Counted from the stretch's first letter, positions 10,489 through 22,935 are shown. The stretch: DNA of 64,000 bases from Salminus brasiliensis (GCF_030463535.1 NC_132892.1:33658932-33722931); one strand, 5' to 3'. The notes: generated by a model from the sequence alone, not told the origin. Made by a program: numbers and translations.

Positions 10489-13400
10489 ATGACTGTGAAG
10501 ATCCTCCTCTTCTTTACCTTCTATCTGATGTCAGGTAAGAAATTTCATATCTAAATAATTAGCTCAATCAGCATCAAATGAACATTTTACTTAGATGGAC
10601 ATTTGATCTCTTGTAGTAGGTGGAGGGGCCTCCAGGGAAGTGGCAGGATATCCAGGAGGAGGAGTTCTCATCAAGTGTAAATATGAGAGAAGCTACACAG
10701 CAAACCCAAAGTACTTCTGTAAGAGTTCATGGACAAACTGTGATGATCAGATCAAGACAGGAGTTAGTAATGAGTGGAAAAATACAGGAAGATTCTCACT
10801 GTTTGATAACACCAGCGCTGCAGAGTTCTGGGTGTTGATCAGAGAGCTCACTGTGGAGGACTCTGGAACGTACCAGTGTGCAGTTGATATTGAATGGAAC
10901 AAAGACCTCTTCACACCAGTGGAACTGAAGATAAAGGAAGGTGAGTATCTCCCACCACTGCACATGTTCATCGTCACAAACTTCCAGCATCATTAACACT
11001 GACTATGCTGTTTGCAGATCTGATATATCTCTTATTTCCCTTTAGTTTTCCCAGACTTCAGATCTTATTAGCACTGTGTCTAGTTTTCATTACTAAAGTA
11101 AATGTTTATCTATTTTTAGAAACTCTGAATTCGAGCTTTCCTTTCATAAATGTGTCAGCCAGTAATGCACACCTATACACATGCTCCCTGCTTCTACCTT
11201 CTATTCTTCACAATGATCTGAACATACTCTTGATGAAGGGTCTGACCTCCAGAGAAGTGACATTATATGAAACGGGAGGATTCATAACCAAAAGCAGATG
11301 TGACTGTTCTTTTAGGAGTGTTCTGACTTCTGAATAAACTATGTGGGGTAGTGTAAGCTTCATCATCTGACTGTTTATGATTGACAGATCGAGACCATGA
11401 GAAGAGCATCACTGTGAATGGTCATGTAGGTGGAAGTGTGAACATCAGCTGCAAATACCCACAATCCTCCAGCAGTAAGCCCAAGTTTCTCTGCAGGAGA
11501 GTGGGCTCTGCGGACTGTAATTATAAAGCATCTGTTAAAGAGAGCAGAAGATGGATAAAGGAGGGGAAATTCTCTCTGTATGATGAGGGAGAAAATCAGA
11601 CCTTCACTGTGTCCATCAACAACCTGACCAATGAGGATTCTGGTGAATACTGGTGTGGAGCTGAATCAGACTGGGAATCTGATCATGGATACAAGGTTTA
11701 TATCACACAGATCAAGCTCACAGTTACTGGTGAGTAGAGCTTGGTTTGATGATGGTTTATGCTTTCACACAGTTTCTATTGATTATGTTTGTAATCTGGA
11801 GGAATCATGTTGACTGCACTGTAAGTGAGATTACGTCTGTCAATTACAAGAAAACTATAACGTCAGTGTACCACTATAGGGTAACTGGTAACATATTACT
11901 GGATATGGATGCATTCAGCTCTGTGGCCTCTAGTTTTTCCAATGGGCAGTTTTTTGTCTATAAATGGTTTACATGAGGGAGTGAATTAACACTCGATTAC
12001 AGATTCAACTTTCTGGGGAGGATTTCTCTGAAATTTTCCCTGAAACTGTTTTGCTAGGTGGTTCCTATGATGTTGCTACATTATATTCCAAGTTGGTGCT
12101 ATAGTGTTCCTGGGTAGTTGCTACAGTATTCCAAGTTGTTGCTGTTGTTGCTTAGTGGTTTCTAGGCTGTCGCTAGGTGGTTTTTATGCAGTTGCTATGG
12201 TATTCCAAGTCAATGCTATTGTGTTGCATTGCTGTGCAATGTAAAATGGCATTAATATAAAACTGGGTTCAACATTAAGTCAACATCTTTTGGTAAAAAA
12301 CTAATCCACCTCTGAGAGATAATTTTGCTGGTGATTGATTTTGTGTTGTATAGTGGTTCTTGTGGTATCCCAGGTGGTTGCAATGATGTTGCTAAGTGGT
12401 TGCTAGGGTGTTTCTAAATGGTTGCTAGGTAGTTGCTGTAATGTTCCTAGGTAGTTCATGTGGTGTACCAGGTCATTGCTATGGTGTTGCTAGGTGGTTG
12501 CTATGCTATTTTAGGTTGTTATCGTGATGCTGCTTTGTGGTTGCTAGAATGTGCTATGTAGTTGCTATGTGCCACCATATTAAACTGGACACCCTGCAAG
12601 CTAGTATCACCCCCTGCAGGAGAAACATCACAGTGCAGGGAGTTTCAAACATGCTACATGTCTACATGCTTTCTATAAATGGTTCACAAAAAAAAGGGGG
12701 GGGGGCAATAGAGCAGCAGGGCCCTCGAGAATACAGCTATTATAGCTGATGGAAAACCGTTAATTATATTTAGATTTTTTTATATTTTAACATTTATCTG
12801 CATTTCCATTCATGTGCTCCAAACCCAGCTGCTGTCCCCCACTCCACATTCTCTCCTTCATCAGTGCAGACACAATCCACACACCTACCTAATTTTTCAA
12901 CTAAAGGTATGTGCTGTCTGTTAATCTCTGTCCTTACATGTGTGTCCGTCACAACATCCATCAGAAAATCCATACACTCTTCTCACTACTCATTCAGTCA
13001 TCTTCTTAATTTGTATCATTGCTGTTCACAGAGTTTTAGCTTAGAATATATGCATCTTACAACCATCTCTAAGTATACGGGTTCATCCACACTTCTTCCC
13101 AAACAGCTCCCAGATCAGTGCATCCTGAACCCACACATCAACTAAATAGTAAGTCCTTCACTTTTTGAAAGCACATAATCACATATTTGTTGGTGCTAGA
13201 GTTCACAGGGGAACTACGTTAGCTTACATCCATGGGGAATTCATAAATGGCTGGCTTCTTCCTATCCACTATAACAAATATACATTTTTTAACCATTAAT
13301 TATATATTTGCTATATTAAGGCATTTGTGTTCGAGCCATATGGCACACAGCATCCTAAAGGGGTTAGGATTCATTATTTATGTGTAGAGAGAAAAAGTGT

Positions 13401-14115
13401 CATATAACTTTAATAGAGGAGGTAGAACTGCATTTAGTGTGGGAGGTGGGTGGGTTTTGCTTATGGCCCCAGGAAAGCTAGGTTGGAGTGAAACACAGGT
13501 TGTAGTGAACTATAATAAGACAAGATATAATGATGTATTAATGATGGTATTTTCAAAAAAGACATACAGAGTGCATGAATGAGGTATGCATGAGTGGTAT
13601 GTGTTTATGTGGTAGTACAACCTCATTTACAAGGGCATAGGTGGGGGCAATGTTGCAATGTTATAAATGTGGTTTATAGGAAGCTGAGACATTTTCATTT
13701 ATAATAGATTTCAGACTGCAATTTGATGTCACCTTTAGCCTTTATTTATAAATGTGGTAGCCAACACCCTCACAAAGTTGTTTTCTGTCAGTATGTTCCA
13801 GAGACATCAATTACACAATTGTGATTATATTAGCAAACGGCATCAGTTTTCATCACTGCTTTCTGTTCTACTGCATGATAGAACATCTAAGCAAGTAAAC
13901 AAGTAAACAAGGTTGTTTTGGTCACCTGATAAAATAACACACCAATGCTGCTGCATAGGAACAGACAGCAAACACATCCACAGCTTTGAGTTTTATTATT
14001 AACAGTATTGTTTTCTTTAGACCTTCTCATTTACATCACTAGAGGATTGGTCATCATGTTTATTGCTTATCTGGTTGCAAAAGCAGCACTTTACAAGCAC
14101 AAGAAAGTCAAATGA
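10489..14115 (+). CDS. Gene 1: two-Ig pIgR/CD300-like receptor, activating-type (B')
   Basis: Exons: leader 10489-10534 (MTVKILLFFTFYLMS), D1 10617-10940, D2 11388-11729, stalk 12829-12906, probable second stalk 13107-13148, TM and tail 14021-14115 ending in TGA. All junctions are phase 1; about 308 residues. D1 (residues ~16-123) and D2 (~124-237) are V-type Ig domains with canonical Cys (IKCKY...TYQC; ISCKY...EYWCGA) and the extra Cys pair typical of CD300/pIgR domains (YFC/TNC; FLC/ADC). Possible N-glycosylation sites are DNTS, VNIS, ENQT and NNLT. The TM (around 279-302) contains Lys298 (LVAKAAL), and the tail is only KHKKVK. A basic TM residue with no tyrosine motif is the usual design of receptors that pair with ITAM adaptors such as DAP12. 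Expected at the surface of myeloid-type leukocytes (inference). The C-type tail exons downstream are vestigial. Confidence 0.82.
12045..12565. repeat. GTTGCTA minisatellite, gene 1 intron
   Basis: Degenerate tandem copies of units such as ttgctaggtggttgctatgg, ggtattccaagt and gttcctaggtagt fill the intron between D2 and the stalk exon. The array is interrupted near 12240-12350 by unrelated sequence. It recurs at the same place in all five Ig genes. Confidence 0.8.
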
Positions 14116-14206
14116 TCAAACTGTATCAAATCTGAACACACACACACAGGCAAACAGCAAACAGCACATGTCTAATTATAATACAATTTATCTGGATGTT
14201 TTGCAG

Positions 14207-14510
14207 CCCCAGTTGAGATGACCCCTCTAAACATAATGCCAACCAGCCCTAAAGAGGTGGGTGTCTTATGATCACTGCTACTTTATCTCCCTCTAGTGGA
14301 CACTACTGGGCCTAAATGCTGTAATGTTCTCTTGTAGAACATTTCTAAATCCAGTGTCTAAATCCCTGACTTTTCATTATTGCTATTTCCTTCAATTATG
14401 TGATACTGATGCAAGTTCCTCCTTAGGATGACAGCATCTACCAGGGGATCGATGAAAAACAGCAGGGGCCTACTGATTTAACCTTGTACTGCACTACTAC
14501 CCTACCTTAG
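14207..14510 (+). pseudogene. Vestigial C-type tail exons of gene 1
   Basis: Homologues of the three cytoplasmic exons of C genes lie after the TGA at 14113: 14207-14256 (PVEMTPLNIMPTSPKE), around 14338 (NISKSSV then TAA), and 14428-14510 (DDSIYQGIDEKQQG...). The donor that would join them to the TM exon is destroyed (aaatgatcaa instead of aaaggtaaca), and the second exon carries a stop, so they are probably untranslated. Confidence 0.7.
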
Positions 14511-15557
14511 CAAAGCCCTAACAACTCATCCACTCTACTGGTTATTCCACATAGATTATCTATTAGTAAAGCCAAAACTACCAACCAGCAACTTTTACAG
14601 TGTTAACTACACCCTGCTTCAACCCACATCATATAAATCCATTTGTAAGTTGTGATGAGGCATGATTGGGAGAAGAAATGGTGAAACTGGGCAGGGGAGT
14701 GTTTGTTGTTCCAGAAATGAAATCAAGAAACCCTGATCTACTAATTGATGATCCTGTGGTGGCTCAGTGGTTAGAGCACTGTTCAGGACAGGGTTATGGA
14801 GTTAATACCCAGGTTTGCTAAGCTGTCACAGTTGGGTGTAAAAAGACTGAAATTAGGAATTGTTCTCAAAGAGAAGCCTAATTAGGTCTTCATTGCTACA
14901 TGTGTGCCACTGCAAGTCATAATGAAATCTTGGCCTTATTACCTTGTTGTTACCCTGATTGTCTGACTATTAGTTCAGTTTTGTTGGCCATGTTTGTGGG
15001 AGTGGGATCTGGTGCATCAGAAGAGTACTGTCCAAGTGTGCATCTGAAAATCACTGGAGTATATTCTACTTTACTGTCATATTTCAGACAGGCCAAACAG
15101 AAATCAATTTTCTTTTCTTTATTTTAACTTAATATTTTATTTTGTGCATCATAATTTACTTCATGTGTATGATAAACATATTAAAAACCTTTTATGAATT
15201 GCCTTTTTTAATATTTCTGAATATATTAACCACATTACAGCTTTGTGTTAAGTAAAGACATGCTATTTGACCATGCATCACAGACAATAAAAATGATTTT
15301 TTTAGTTATTTTTTTTATTTATGATTATTTATTTATTTTGCAAATGTGTGCACTTGAGACAAGGGAATCAATAGGCATACCTTTAATTACACTTGAAAAC
15401 ATCTGCAGTCCATGGTTTAACATAATATATAAAAAAGTGCTGTTTTAAAGATATCATAAATATTATAATTACTAGAGCTGTTTGCATTTTGCAGCACAAA
15501 TATCAAGATTTGCTGAATATTCTGTAATTTTATTGATTTATCTATTTTCATGACATT
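14511..15557. other. B' to C intergenic flank, no gene
   Basis: Paralogous 3' flank like 7503-8588, with a SINE head at 14755-14840 and the aattaggtcttcattgctac block. A deletion relative to copy 1 near 15100 removes the ggggtcttaaaatgcagg part. No gene seen. Confidence 0.6.
14755..14840 (+). mobile_element. SINE head relic
   Basis: Same truncated tRNA-like head as at 7708 (tggctcagtggttagagcac). Confidence 0.6.
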
Positions 15558-15954
15558 TGTTAATGTGTGATACTCCGTCCAGCCACCAGAGGTCCTGTCC
15601 ACAGAATTCCCCAGCAACGGCATCAATCACTTACACCTGACCGTAATATCCTAATCAGTCTCTCACTCTCTTTGAGAAGCATTGCCAGTTTTCCTTGCTG
15701 CAATACTAATTGGTCTCAATTGTGTTGATTTGTTGTCTTGTTATTTAGATCCCTGCCTGCCTTGTGACCTTGGATGTTTGGACCGTGTTTTTGGGCTATT
15801 TTGCTTTGGATTTATTGTTGCTCCTTTTGGCCTCTGACCCCTTTTTGCCCTGCCTTTGACAACATTTACTTGGATTGTGATTTTGTGTAACTTTGCATGT
15901 GTTATTAAACCTGCTTATAGATTCTACAAACCTGCCTGGGTCTGCATTGTTACA
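15558..15954. mobile_element. Solo LTR, copy 2
   Basis: 397 bp, orthologous to 8589-8986, with ACATT on both sides (15553-15557, 15955-15959). Confidence 0.75.
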
Positions 15955-15959
15955 ACATT

Positions 15960-17028
15960 AATCCCATACATTAAAGCAAAACATAATTAAGAAAGATATC
16001 TATTTAAATGTGTAAGTTGGATCTAAATTGTGGAAACCACATTGAGAACAGTTTTTAGGTCCACAGGCTAGATCAAATCAAATCACTTTAGCTGTCACAT
16101 CACATTGCACAGGTTTAAAGGCGAGTGGAAAACTTGGGTGCATCGCCACTTACTGTAGTACAATAATAAAAAAATAAAAAAAACATTTACACATTAACTT
16201 GTACTATACATGTACACTATTTACAATATTACAATATTTACAAAAGACCCTGGTTGGGTGTGAGTTCAGGTGTAATGTGGGTGGGGAAAAGCCTTTGTGG
16301 GTGCAGTGTGACTGTGCATAGGGTTTCCAGTCATATGTGCAGGGTGCAGAGTGTGTTAGTATGAGGAGGAGGTGTGATTAAGTCCACAGTCTATAAGCTA
16401 TTGTTCATTCAGCAGCCTAATTGCTTGAGGAAAAATCAGGTCGGCACCCCACTGACTGTTTACCACTGCTGGTCCCCCTTTGGACCACCCAGATTAATGT
16501 GTGATGTGTGTACAAGATCTAAATAGTACTTGATCTTATTAAGATTTTAAATGCAAATAAATGCTTTTTATTTCAGGAATTAAACTAAAACTAATCTAAC
16601 AAACTGAGAAAAAAATAGTAATGACAAGGTCTGATATGAAATGATTCATTTGAAAATGCTGCTGAAACTGAACATTCGGTATTAAACCAGTTCATGAACA
16701 ATAAATAAGAAAAGTAAGAAAAAAGGGAAATCAGTAAAGTGGTCTGTTGGTGGAAAATGAGGGATGAAAGGTGAAATTTTGTCATATACTCTGCTTTACC
16801 ACCACGAGCTGTACAGAAAACACAGAGCAATATTTCAATGTACAGGCAGGTTTGCCATAAGTGGGCCAACTGTGGTTCAATATCAAGAACAGAAGAATAA
16901 TAATTGTGTTTATGTGTGAAGGAAGCAGAAGATATATGTTCCCATGTCAACATTAGAGCTACATTAAAAAGACCAGATATAAAAAATACTACTTAATACT
17001 ACAGGACTGTTTTCCTGTATGTGTGGCA
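15960..17028. other. Upstream flank of gene 2
   Basis: Paralogous to 8992-10066; the same candidate LINE/SINE 3' part and minus-strand shadow frames; no gene seen. Confidence 0.5.
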
Positions 17029-17048
17029 CTCTAGATGGCAGTAGAGAT
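17029..17048 (+). promoter_or_regulatory. CTCF-like box upstream of gene 2
   Basis: ctctagatggcagtagagat, 442 bp before the gene 2 ATG. Confidence 0.35.
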
Positions 17049-17080
17049 GAACTACTAAAAGAGGGAAGTTAAGCAGAGAA

Positions 17081-17129
17081 CAGTACATGCAGTATACAGT
17101 ACAGTGCAGTATACAGTACAGTATACAGT
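17081..17129. repeat. TATACAGTACAG repeat upstream of gene 2
   Basis: Short tandem units (gcagtatacagtacagt). Also upstream of genes 3 (33364-33403), 4 (50964-51003) and 5 (58180-58234), with different unit numbers; missing upstream of gene 1. Confidence 0.85.
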
Positions 17130-17470
17130 AAAAGTCTAGGAGCAGTGTGTAGTAAAATAGTAGTTCTGAAAAACAGTGATGGGTCAAAGGATGAGAAACA
17201 GAGTGAAGACTTCATGATCATTTGATTAACTGTGTAGAGAAAGTATGTTAAAGGTTACAGCAACTGACTGATTACTGTTGCTGTAACTAGTTCACAACAT
17301 GGTAAGCAAAGAAATCTCTCTTTGTGCAAAAGGGAAATGGGCGTCCTCATGATTCTGCTTAGCTGAACCACAAGCTGATGAACAGACTAAAACTCACCAC
17401 AGACCCACAAGCAGAGAAACTTCTAACAGTCTTTTGATGTTGATCTGGAGAAAATATACTTCTAACTAAC

Positions 17471-20400
17471 ATGACTGTGAAGATCCTCCTCTTTATCCCC
17501 TTCTATCTGATGTCAGGTAAGAAACTTCATATCTAAATAATTAGCTCAATCAGCATCAAATTAACATTTTACTTTTTATTTTACTAAAAGAGATATTTGG
17601 TCTCTTTTAGTAAGTGGAGGGGCCTCCAGGGAAGTGACAGGATATCCAGGAGGAGGAGTTCTCATCAAGTGTAAATATGAGAGAAGATACACATCAAATA
17701 AAAAGTACTTCTGTAAGAGTTCATGGACAAACTGTGCTGATCAGATCAAGACAGGAGTTAGTAATGAGAGGAAAAATACAGGAAGATTCTCACTGTTTGA
17801 TAACACCAGAGCTGCAGAGTTCTGGGTGTTGATCAGAGATCTCACTGTGGAGGACTCTGGAACGTACTGGTGTGCAGTTGATATTGAATGGAACAAAGAC
17901 CTCTACACACCAGTGGAACTGAAGATAAAGGAAGGTGAGTATCTCCCACCACTGCACATGTTCATTGTCCCAAACTTCCAGCATCATTAACACTGACTAT
18001 GCTGTTTGCAGATCTGATATATCTCTTATTTCCCTTTAGTTTCCCCAGACTTCAGATCTTATTAGCACTGTGTCTAGTTTTCATTACTAAAGTAAATGTT
18101 TATCTATTTTTAGAAACTCTGAACATCAGCTTCCCTTTCATAAATGTGTCAGCCACTAATGCACACCTATACACATGCTCCCTGCTTCTACCTTCTATTC
18201 TTCACAATGAGCTGAACATACTCTTGATGAAGGGTCTGACCTCCAGAGAAGTGACATTATATGAAACGGGAGGATTCATAACCAAAAGCAGATGTGACTG
18301 TTCTTTTAGGAGTGTTCTGACTTCTGAATAAACTATGTGGGGTAGTGTAAGCTTCATCATCTGACTGTTTATGATTGACAGATCTAGACCAAAAGAAGAG
18401 CATCACTGTGAATGGTCATGTAGGAGGAAGTGTGAACATCAGCTGCAAATACCCACAATCCTCCAGCAGTAAGCCCAAGTTTCTCTGCAGGAGAGTGGGC
18501 TCTGCTGACTGTAATTATAAAGCATCTGTTAAAGAGAACAGAAGATGGATAAAGGAGGGGAAATTCTCTCTGTATGATGACCGAGCACAGCAGACCTTCA
18601 CTGTGTCCATCGACAACCTGACCAATGAGGATTCTGGTGAATACTGGTGTGGAGCTGAATCAGACAGGAAATCTGATCATGGATACAAGGTTTATATCAC
18701 ACAGATCAAGCTCACAGTTACTGGTGAGTAGAGCTTGGTTTGATGATGGTTTATGCTTTCACACAGTTTCTATTGATTATGTTTATAATCTAGAGGAATC
18801 ATGTTGACTGCACTGTAAGTGATATTACGTCTGTCAATTACAAGAAAACTATAACGTCAGTGTACCACTATAGGGTAACTGGTAACATATTACTGGATAT
18901 GGATGCATTCAGCTCTGTGGCCTCTAGTTTTTCCAACGGGCAGTTTTTTTGTCTATAAATGGTTTACATGAGGGAGTGAATTAACACTCGATTACTGATT
19001 CATCTTTCTGGGGAGAATTTCTCTGAAATTTTCCCTGAAACTGTTTTGCTAGGTGGTTCCTATGATGTTGCTACATTATATTCCAAGTTGGTGCTATAGT
19101 GTTCCTGGGTAGTTGCTACAGTATTCCAAGTTGTTGCTGTTGTTGCTTAGTGGTTTCTAGGCTGTCGCTAGGTGGTTTCTATGCAGTTGCTATGGTATTC
19201 CAAGTCAATGCTATTGTGTTGCATTGCTGTGCAATGTAAAATGGCATTAATATAAAACTGGGTTCAACATTAAGTCAACATCTTTTGGTAATAAACTAAT
19301 CCACCTCTGAGAGATAATTTTGCTGGTGGTTGATTTTGTGTTGTATAGTGGTTCTTGTGGTATCCCAGGTGGTTGCAATGATGTTGCTAAGTGGTTGCTA
19401 GGGTGTTTCTAAATGGTTGCTAGGTAGTTGCTGTAATGTTCCTAGGTAGGTCATGTGGTGTACCAGGTCATTGCTATGGTGTTGCTAGGTGGTTGCTATG
19501 CTATTTTAGGTTGTTATCGTGATGCTGCTTTGTGGTTGCTAGAATGTGCTATGTAGTTGCTATGTGCCACCATATTAAACTGGACACCCTGCAAGCTAGT
19601 ATCACCTCCTGCAGGAGAAACATCACAGTGCAGGGAATTTTAAACATGCTACATGTCTACATGCTTTCTATAAATGGTTCACAAAAAAGGGGGGGGGGGG
19701 CAATAGAGCAGCAGGGCCCTCGAGAATACAGCTATTATAGCTGATGTTAAACCGTTAATTATATTTAGATTTTTTTATATTTTAACATTTATCTGCATTT
19801 CCATTCATGTGCTCCAAACCCAGCTGCTGTCTCCCACTCCACATTCTCTCCTTCATCAGTGCAGACACAATCCACACACCTACCTAATTTTTCAACTAAA
19901 GGTATGTGCTGTCTGTTAATCTCTGTCCTTACATGTGTGTCCGTCACAACATCCATCAGAAAATCCATACACTCTTCTCACTACTCATTCAGTCATCTTC
20001 TTAATTTGTATCATTGCTGTTCACAGAGTTTTAGCTTATATATATGCATCTTACAACCATCTCCAAGTATACAGGTTCATCCACACTTCTTCCCAAACAG
20101 CTCCCAGATCAGTGCATCCTGAACCCACACATCAACTAACTAGTAAGTCCTTCACTTTTTGAAAGCACATTAACACATATTTGTTGGTGCTAGAGTTCAC
20201 AGGGGAACTATACTAGCTTACATCCATGGGGAATTCATAAATGTCTGGCTTCTTCCTATCCACTATAACAAATACACATTTTTTAACCATTAAATATATA
20301 ATTGCTATATTAAGGCATTAGTGTTCGAGCCATATGGTACACAGCATCCCACAGGGGATAGGATTCATTATTTGTGTAGAGAGAAAAAGTGTCATTACTT

Positions 20401-22654
20401 TAATAGAGGAGGTAGATCTGCATTTAGTGAGGGAGGTGGGTGGGTTTTGCTTAGGGCCCCAGGAAAGCTAGGTTGTAGTGAAGCACAGGTTGTGGTGAAC
20501 TATAATAAGACAATACAATGATGTATTAATGATGGTATTTTCAAAAAAGACATACAGAGTGCATGAATGAGGTATGCATGAGTGTACATGTGGTAGTACA
20601 ACCTCATTTACAAGGGCATAGGTGGAGGCAATGTTGCAATGTTATAAACGTGGTATGTCACAGGAAGACAGAGACATTTTCATTTATAATAGATTTCAGA
20701 CTGCAATTTGATGTCACCTTTAGCCTTTATTAATAAATGTGGTAGCCAACACCCTCACAAAGTTGTTTTCTGTCAGTATGTTCCAGAGACAACAATTACA
20801 CAATTGTGATTATATTAGCAAACGGCATCAGTTTTCATCACTGCTTTCTGTTCTACTGCATGATAGAACATCTAAGCAAGTAAACAAGTAAACAAGGTTG
20901 TTTTGGTCACCTGATAAAATAACACACATGATGCTGCTGCATAGGAACAGACAGCAAACACATCCACAGCTTTGAGTTTTATTATTAACAGTATTGTTGA
21001 GGCACTACCAAATTCTTTGACTTGATGTAAAGTAGCTCCTAATGTCCACGTTTCTTTTACTGGCTACCTTCTTTACTGAGCATATCACCAAATTAGGCTA
21101 ATGACCACACACACACACACACAAACAAACATTTAGGGTTGTAACTACAATAACCTGTAATAGCCCACAGAATTCCTCATTTAAAAATAAATGCACTGTT
21201 CTTTACTGAACCGATACAAGGTGTGATATGTGAGCACACAGCTGCTGGAGAGTGAAATCCAGTTGACAGAGCTTTAATATCTCACAACTACAGCTTCTCA
21301 CACTTTAACAAGAAACAGCAAGACCATTCCTGTTAGTGATGAGTCAGAGAGGCGGGACTGTTAATCGTTTCTATAACAAATACATTGACTAGCCACTGAT
21401 GGGCTGATCTAATTATTTGACTAAACAGAACATAGGCCACCACTGCTCTGCTGTTGTCATGGTTTGGTGACCATTTAGCTCATGTTGCTATGCACTGTGG
21501 TTTGGTGAGTGTAAAGTATTTCCCTTTTCAGTCTGCAGAGTGCCTCTTTAATATTCCCACTAGAAGGCAAGTCTACTTGTTGACAGTGAGGGTTAAATTC
21601 TACTAAAATGTTCAAGACCTCCAATACAGAATTCCCTTTTAAATGATTGTGATCCAATTATTAAAACAAATAAATAAACAAACATGGACCAGCTTAAAAA
21701 ACTCCATGCCTTTTTTTTCTTTCTCTATATCATTGCTTCCTGTCTGCAGGCATTTATAATCCTTGCATGACCTTGAGCTCCAGAATTAAACAAAACAGTT
21801 TCTCTCTCTCTCGCTCTCTCTCTCTCTCGCTCTGTTATACTTCCTGGTGCATTATAATTATCTTGCACTTTAGTGTACACCGACATTACTTTACACCAAT
21901 TACAGCCAAAACATTTATTTAGATGATAAATTGTCACTGTTGATCTGAGCCATATTTCTAAAATCAACCACTAAATCATTGCAATAGGATGATGAAAAAA
22001 CTGTCGAATCTCTTTCTGTCAGATTGAATTTACTGGTCCAATCTCTAATATTTCTTTAGACCTTCTCATTTACATCACTGAAGGATTGGTCATCATGGTG
22101 ATCACTCTTCTGGTTGCAATGACAGCATTTTACAAGCACAAGAAGAATGCCAAAAAGTCAAAAGGTAACAAATCAGAACACACAAAAACACAAACAGCAT
22201 ATGCCTAATAATAATACAATTTATCTGGATGTTTTGCAGCCCCAGTTGAGATGACCCCTCTAAACATAATGCCAACCAACCCTAGAGGGGTAGGGGTCTT
22301 ATGATTAGTGCTACTTTATCTCCCTCTAGTGGACAGTACTGGGGACTAAATGTTGTAATGTATCTTTTCTCTTGCAGAACATTTCTAAATCCACTGAAAT
22401 CCCATCTGCAGTAAGTAGATATGATTTAGGAATGGATACAGTACAGATGGTAGTTTTACATATAGTTTTATTATATTGCCATTTTCTTCAATTATATCAT
22501 ACTGATTCAAGTTCTTCTTTAGGATGACTGCATCTACCAGGAGATCGATGAACAGCAGGGGCCTGCTATGGAGTCCACAGTCAACACAATCTACTCTACA
22601 GCTGAGGGACCCACTGATCCATCAGTCTATTCCACTATTGATGAATCTATCTGA
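17471..22654 (+). CDS. Gene 2: two-Ig pIgR/CD300-like receptor, ITIM-type (C)
   Basis: Exons: leader 17471-17516 (MTVKILLFIPFYLMS), D1 17611-17934, D2 18382-18723, stalk 19824-19901, probable second stalk 20101-20142, TM 22060-22164, tail 22240-22289, 22378-22410 and 22523-22654. About 383 residues. D1 and D2 are V-type with two Cys pairs each; D1 has TYWC, where other copies have TYQC. The TM reads LVIMVITLLVAMTAFY with no charged residue. Tail motifs are CIYQEI, TIYSTA and SVYSTI; the last is a canonical ITIM ([SIVL]xYxx[IVL]), which suggests SHP phosphatase recruitment and an inhibitory role. Compared with genes 3 and 5 there is one extra base near 22649 (tctatctgac for tctactgac). It ends the protein at ESI, about nine residues early but after the ITIM. 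It is the only Ig gene lacking the upstream GAAANNGAAA. Confidence 0.82.
19035..19565. repeat. GTTGCTA minisatellite, gene 2 intron
   Basis: Same degenerate array as in gene 1, between D2 and the stalk exon. Confidence 0.8.
21800..21833. repeat. (CT)n microsatellite, gene 2
   Basis: CT tract with CG interruptions, about 230 bp before the TM exon. Also at 38061-38096 and 62890-62923 in genes 3 and 5; not found in B' genes. Confidence 0.9.
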
Positions 22655-22820
22655 CAACCGTATACTACTCAGCCCACCTTAGCAAAGCAGAACAACTCAC
22701 CCATTCTACTGGTTACTCCACATAGATCATCTATCAGTAAACCCAAAACTTCCAACCAGTATCTTTCACAGTTTCAATTACACCCTCATCAAGAACCTCT
22801 GATGTACTTATTGGCCATTC

Positions 22821-22935
22821 TGGGGTGGCTCAGTGATCAGAGCACTGGACTGTTGATGACAAGGTTATGGAGTAAATGCCCAGGTTTGCTAAACCGTTAC
22901 TGTTGGCCCTTAACCCTCTTTGTTCCCTGGATGTT
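22821..22935 (+). mobile_element. SINE head relic after gene 2
   Basis: tggggtggctcagtgatcag, then ggagtaaatgcccaggtttg and ctgttggcccttaaccctct; tRNA-derived family, truncated. Confidence 0.6.

Noticed and set aside
11631-11813. 60-codon frames at the end of each D2 exon (MRILVNTGVELNQTG...)
   Set aside because: Alternate-frame shadow of the D2 exon that runs into the intron; present in all copies only because D2 is.
13020-13148. Longer version of the second stalk exon starting after ttttag (13037)
   Set aside because: Open in gene 2 but stopped at once in gene 1 and after ten codons in gene 3; the shorter exon after cccaaacag is open wherever its donor exists.
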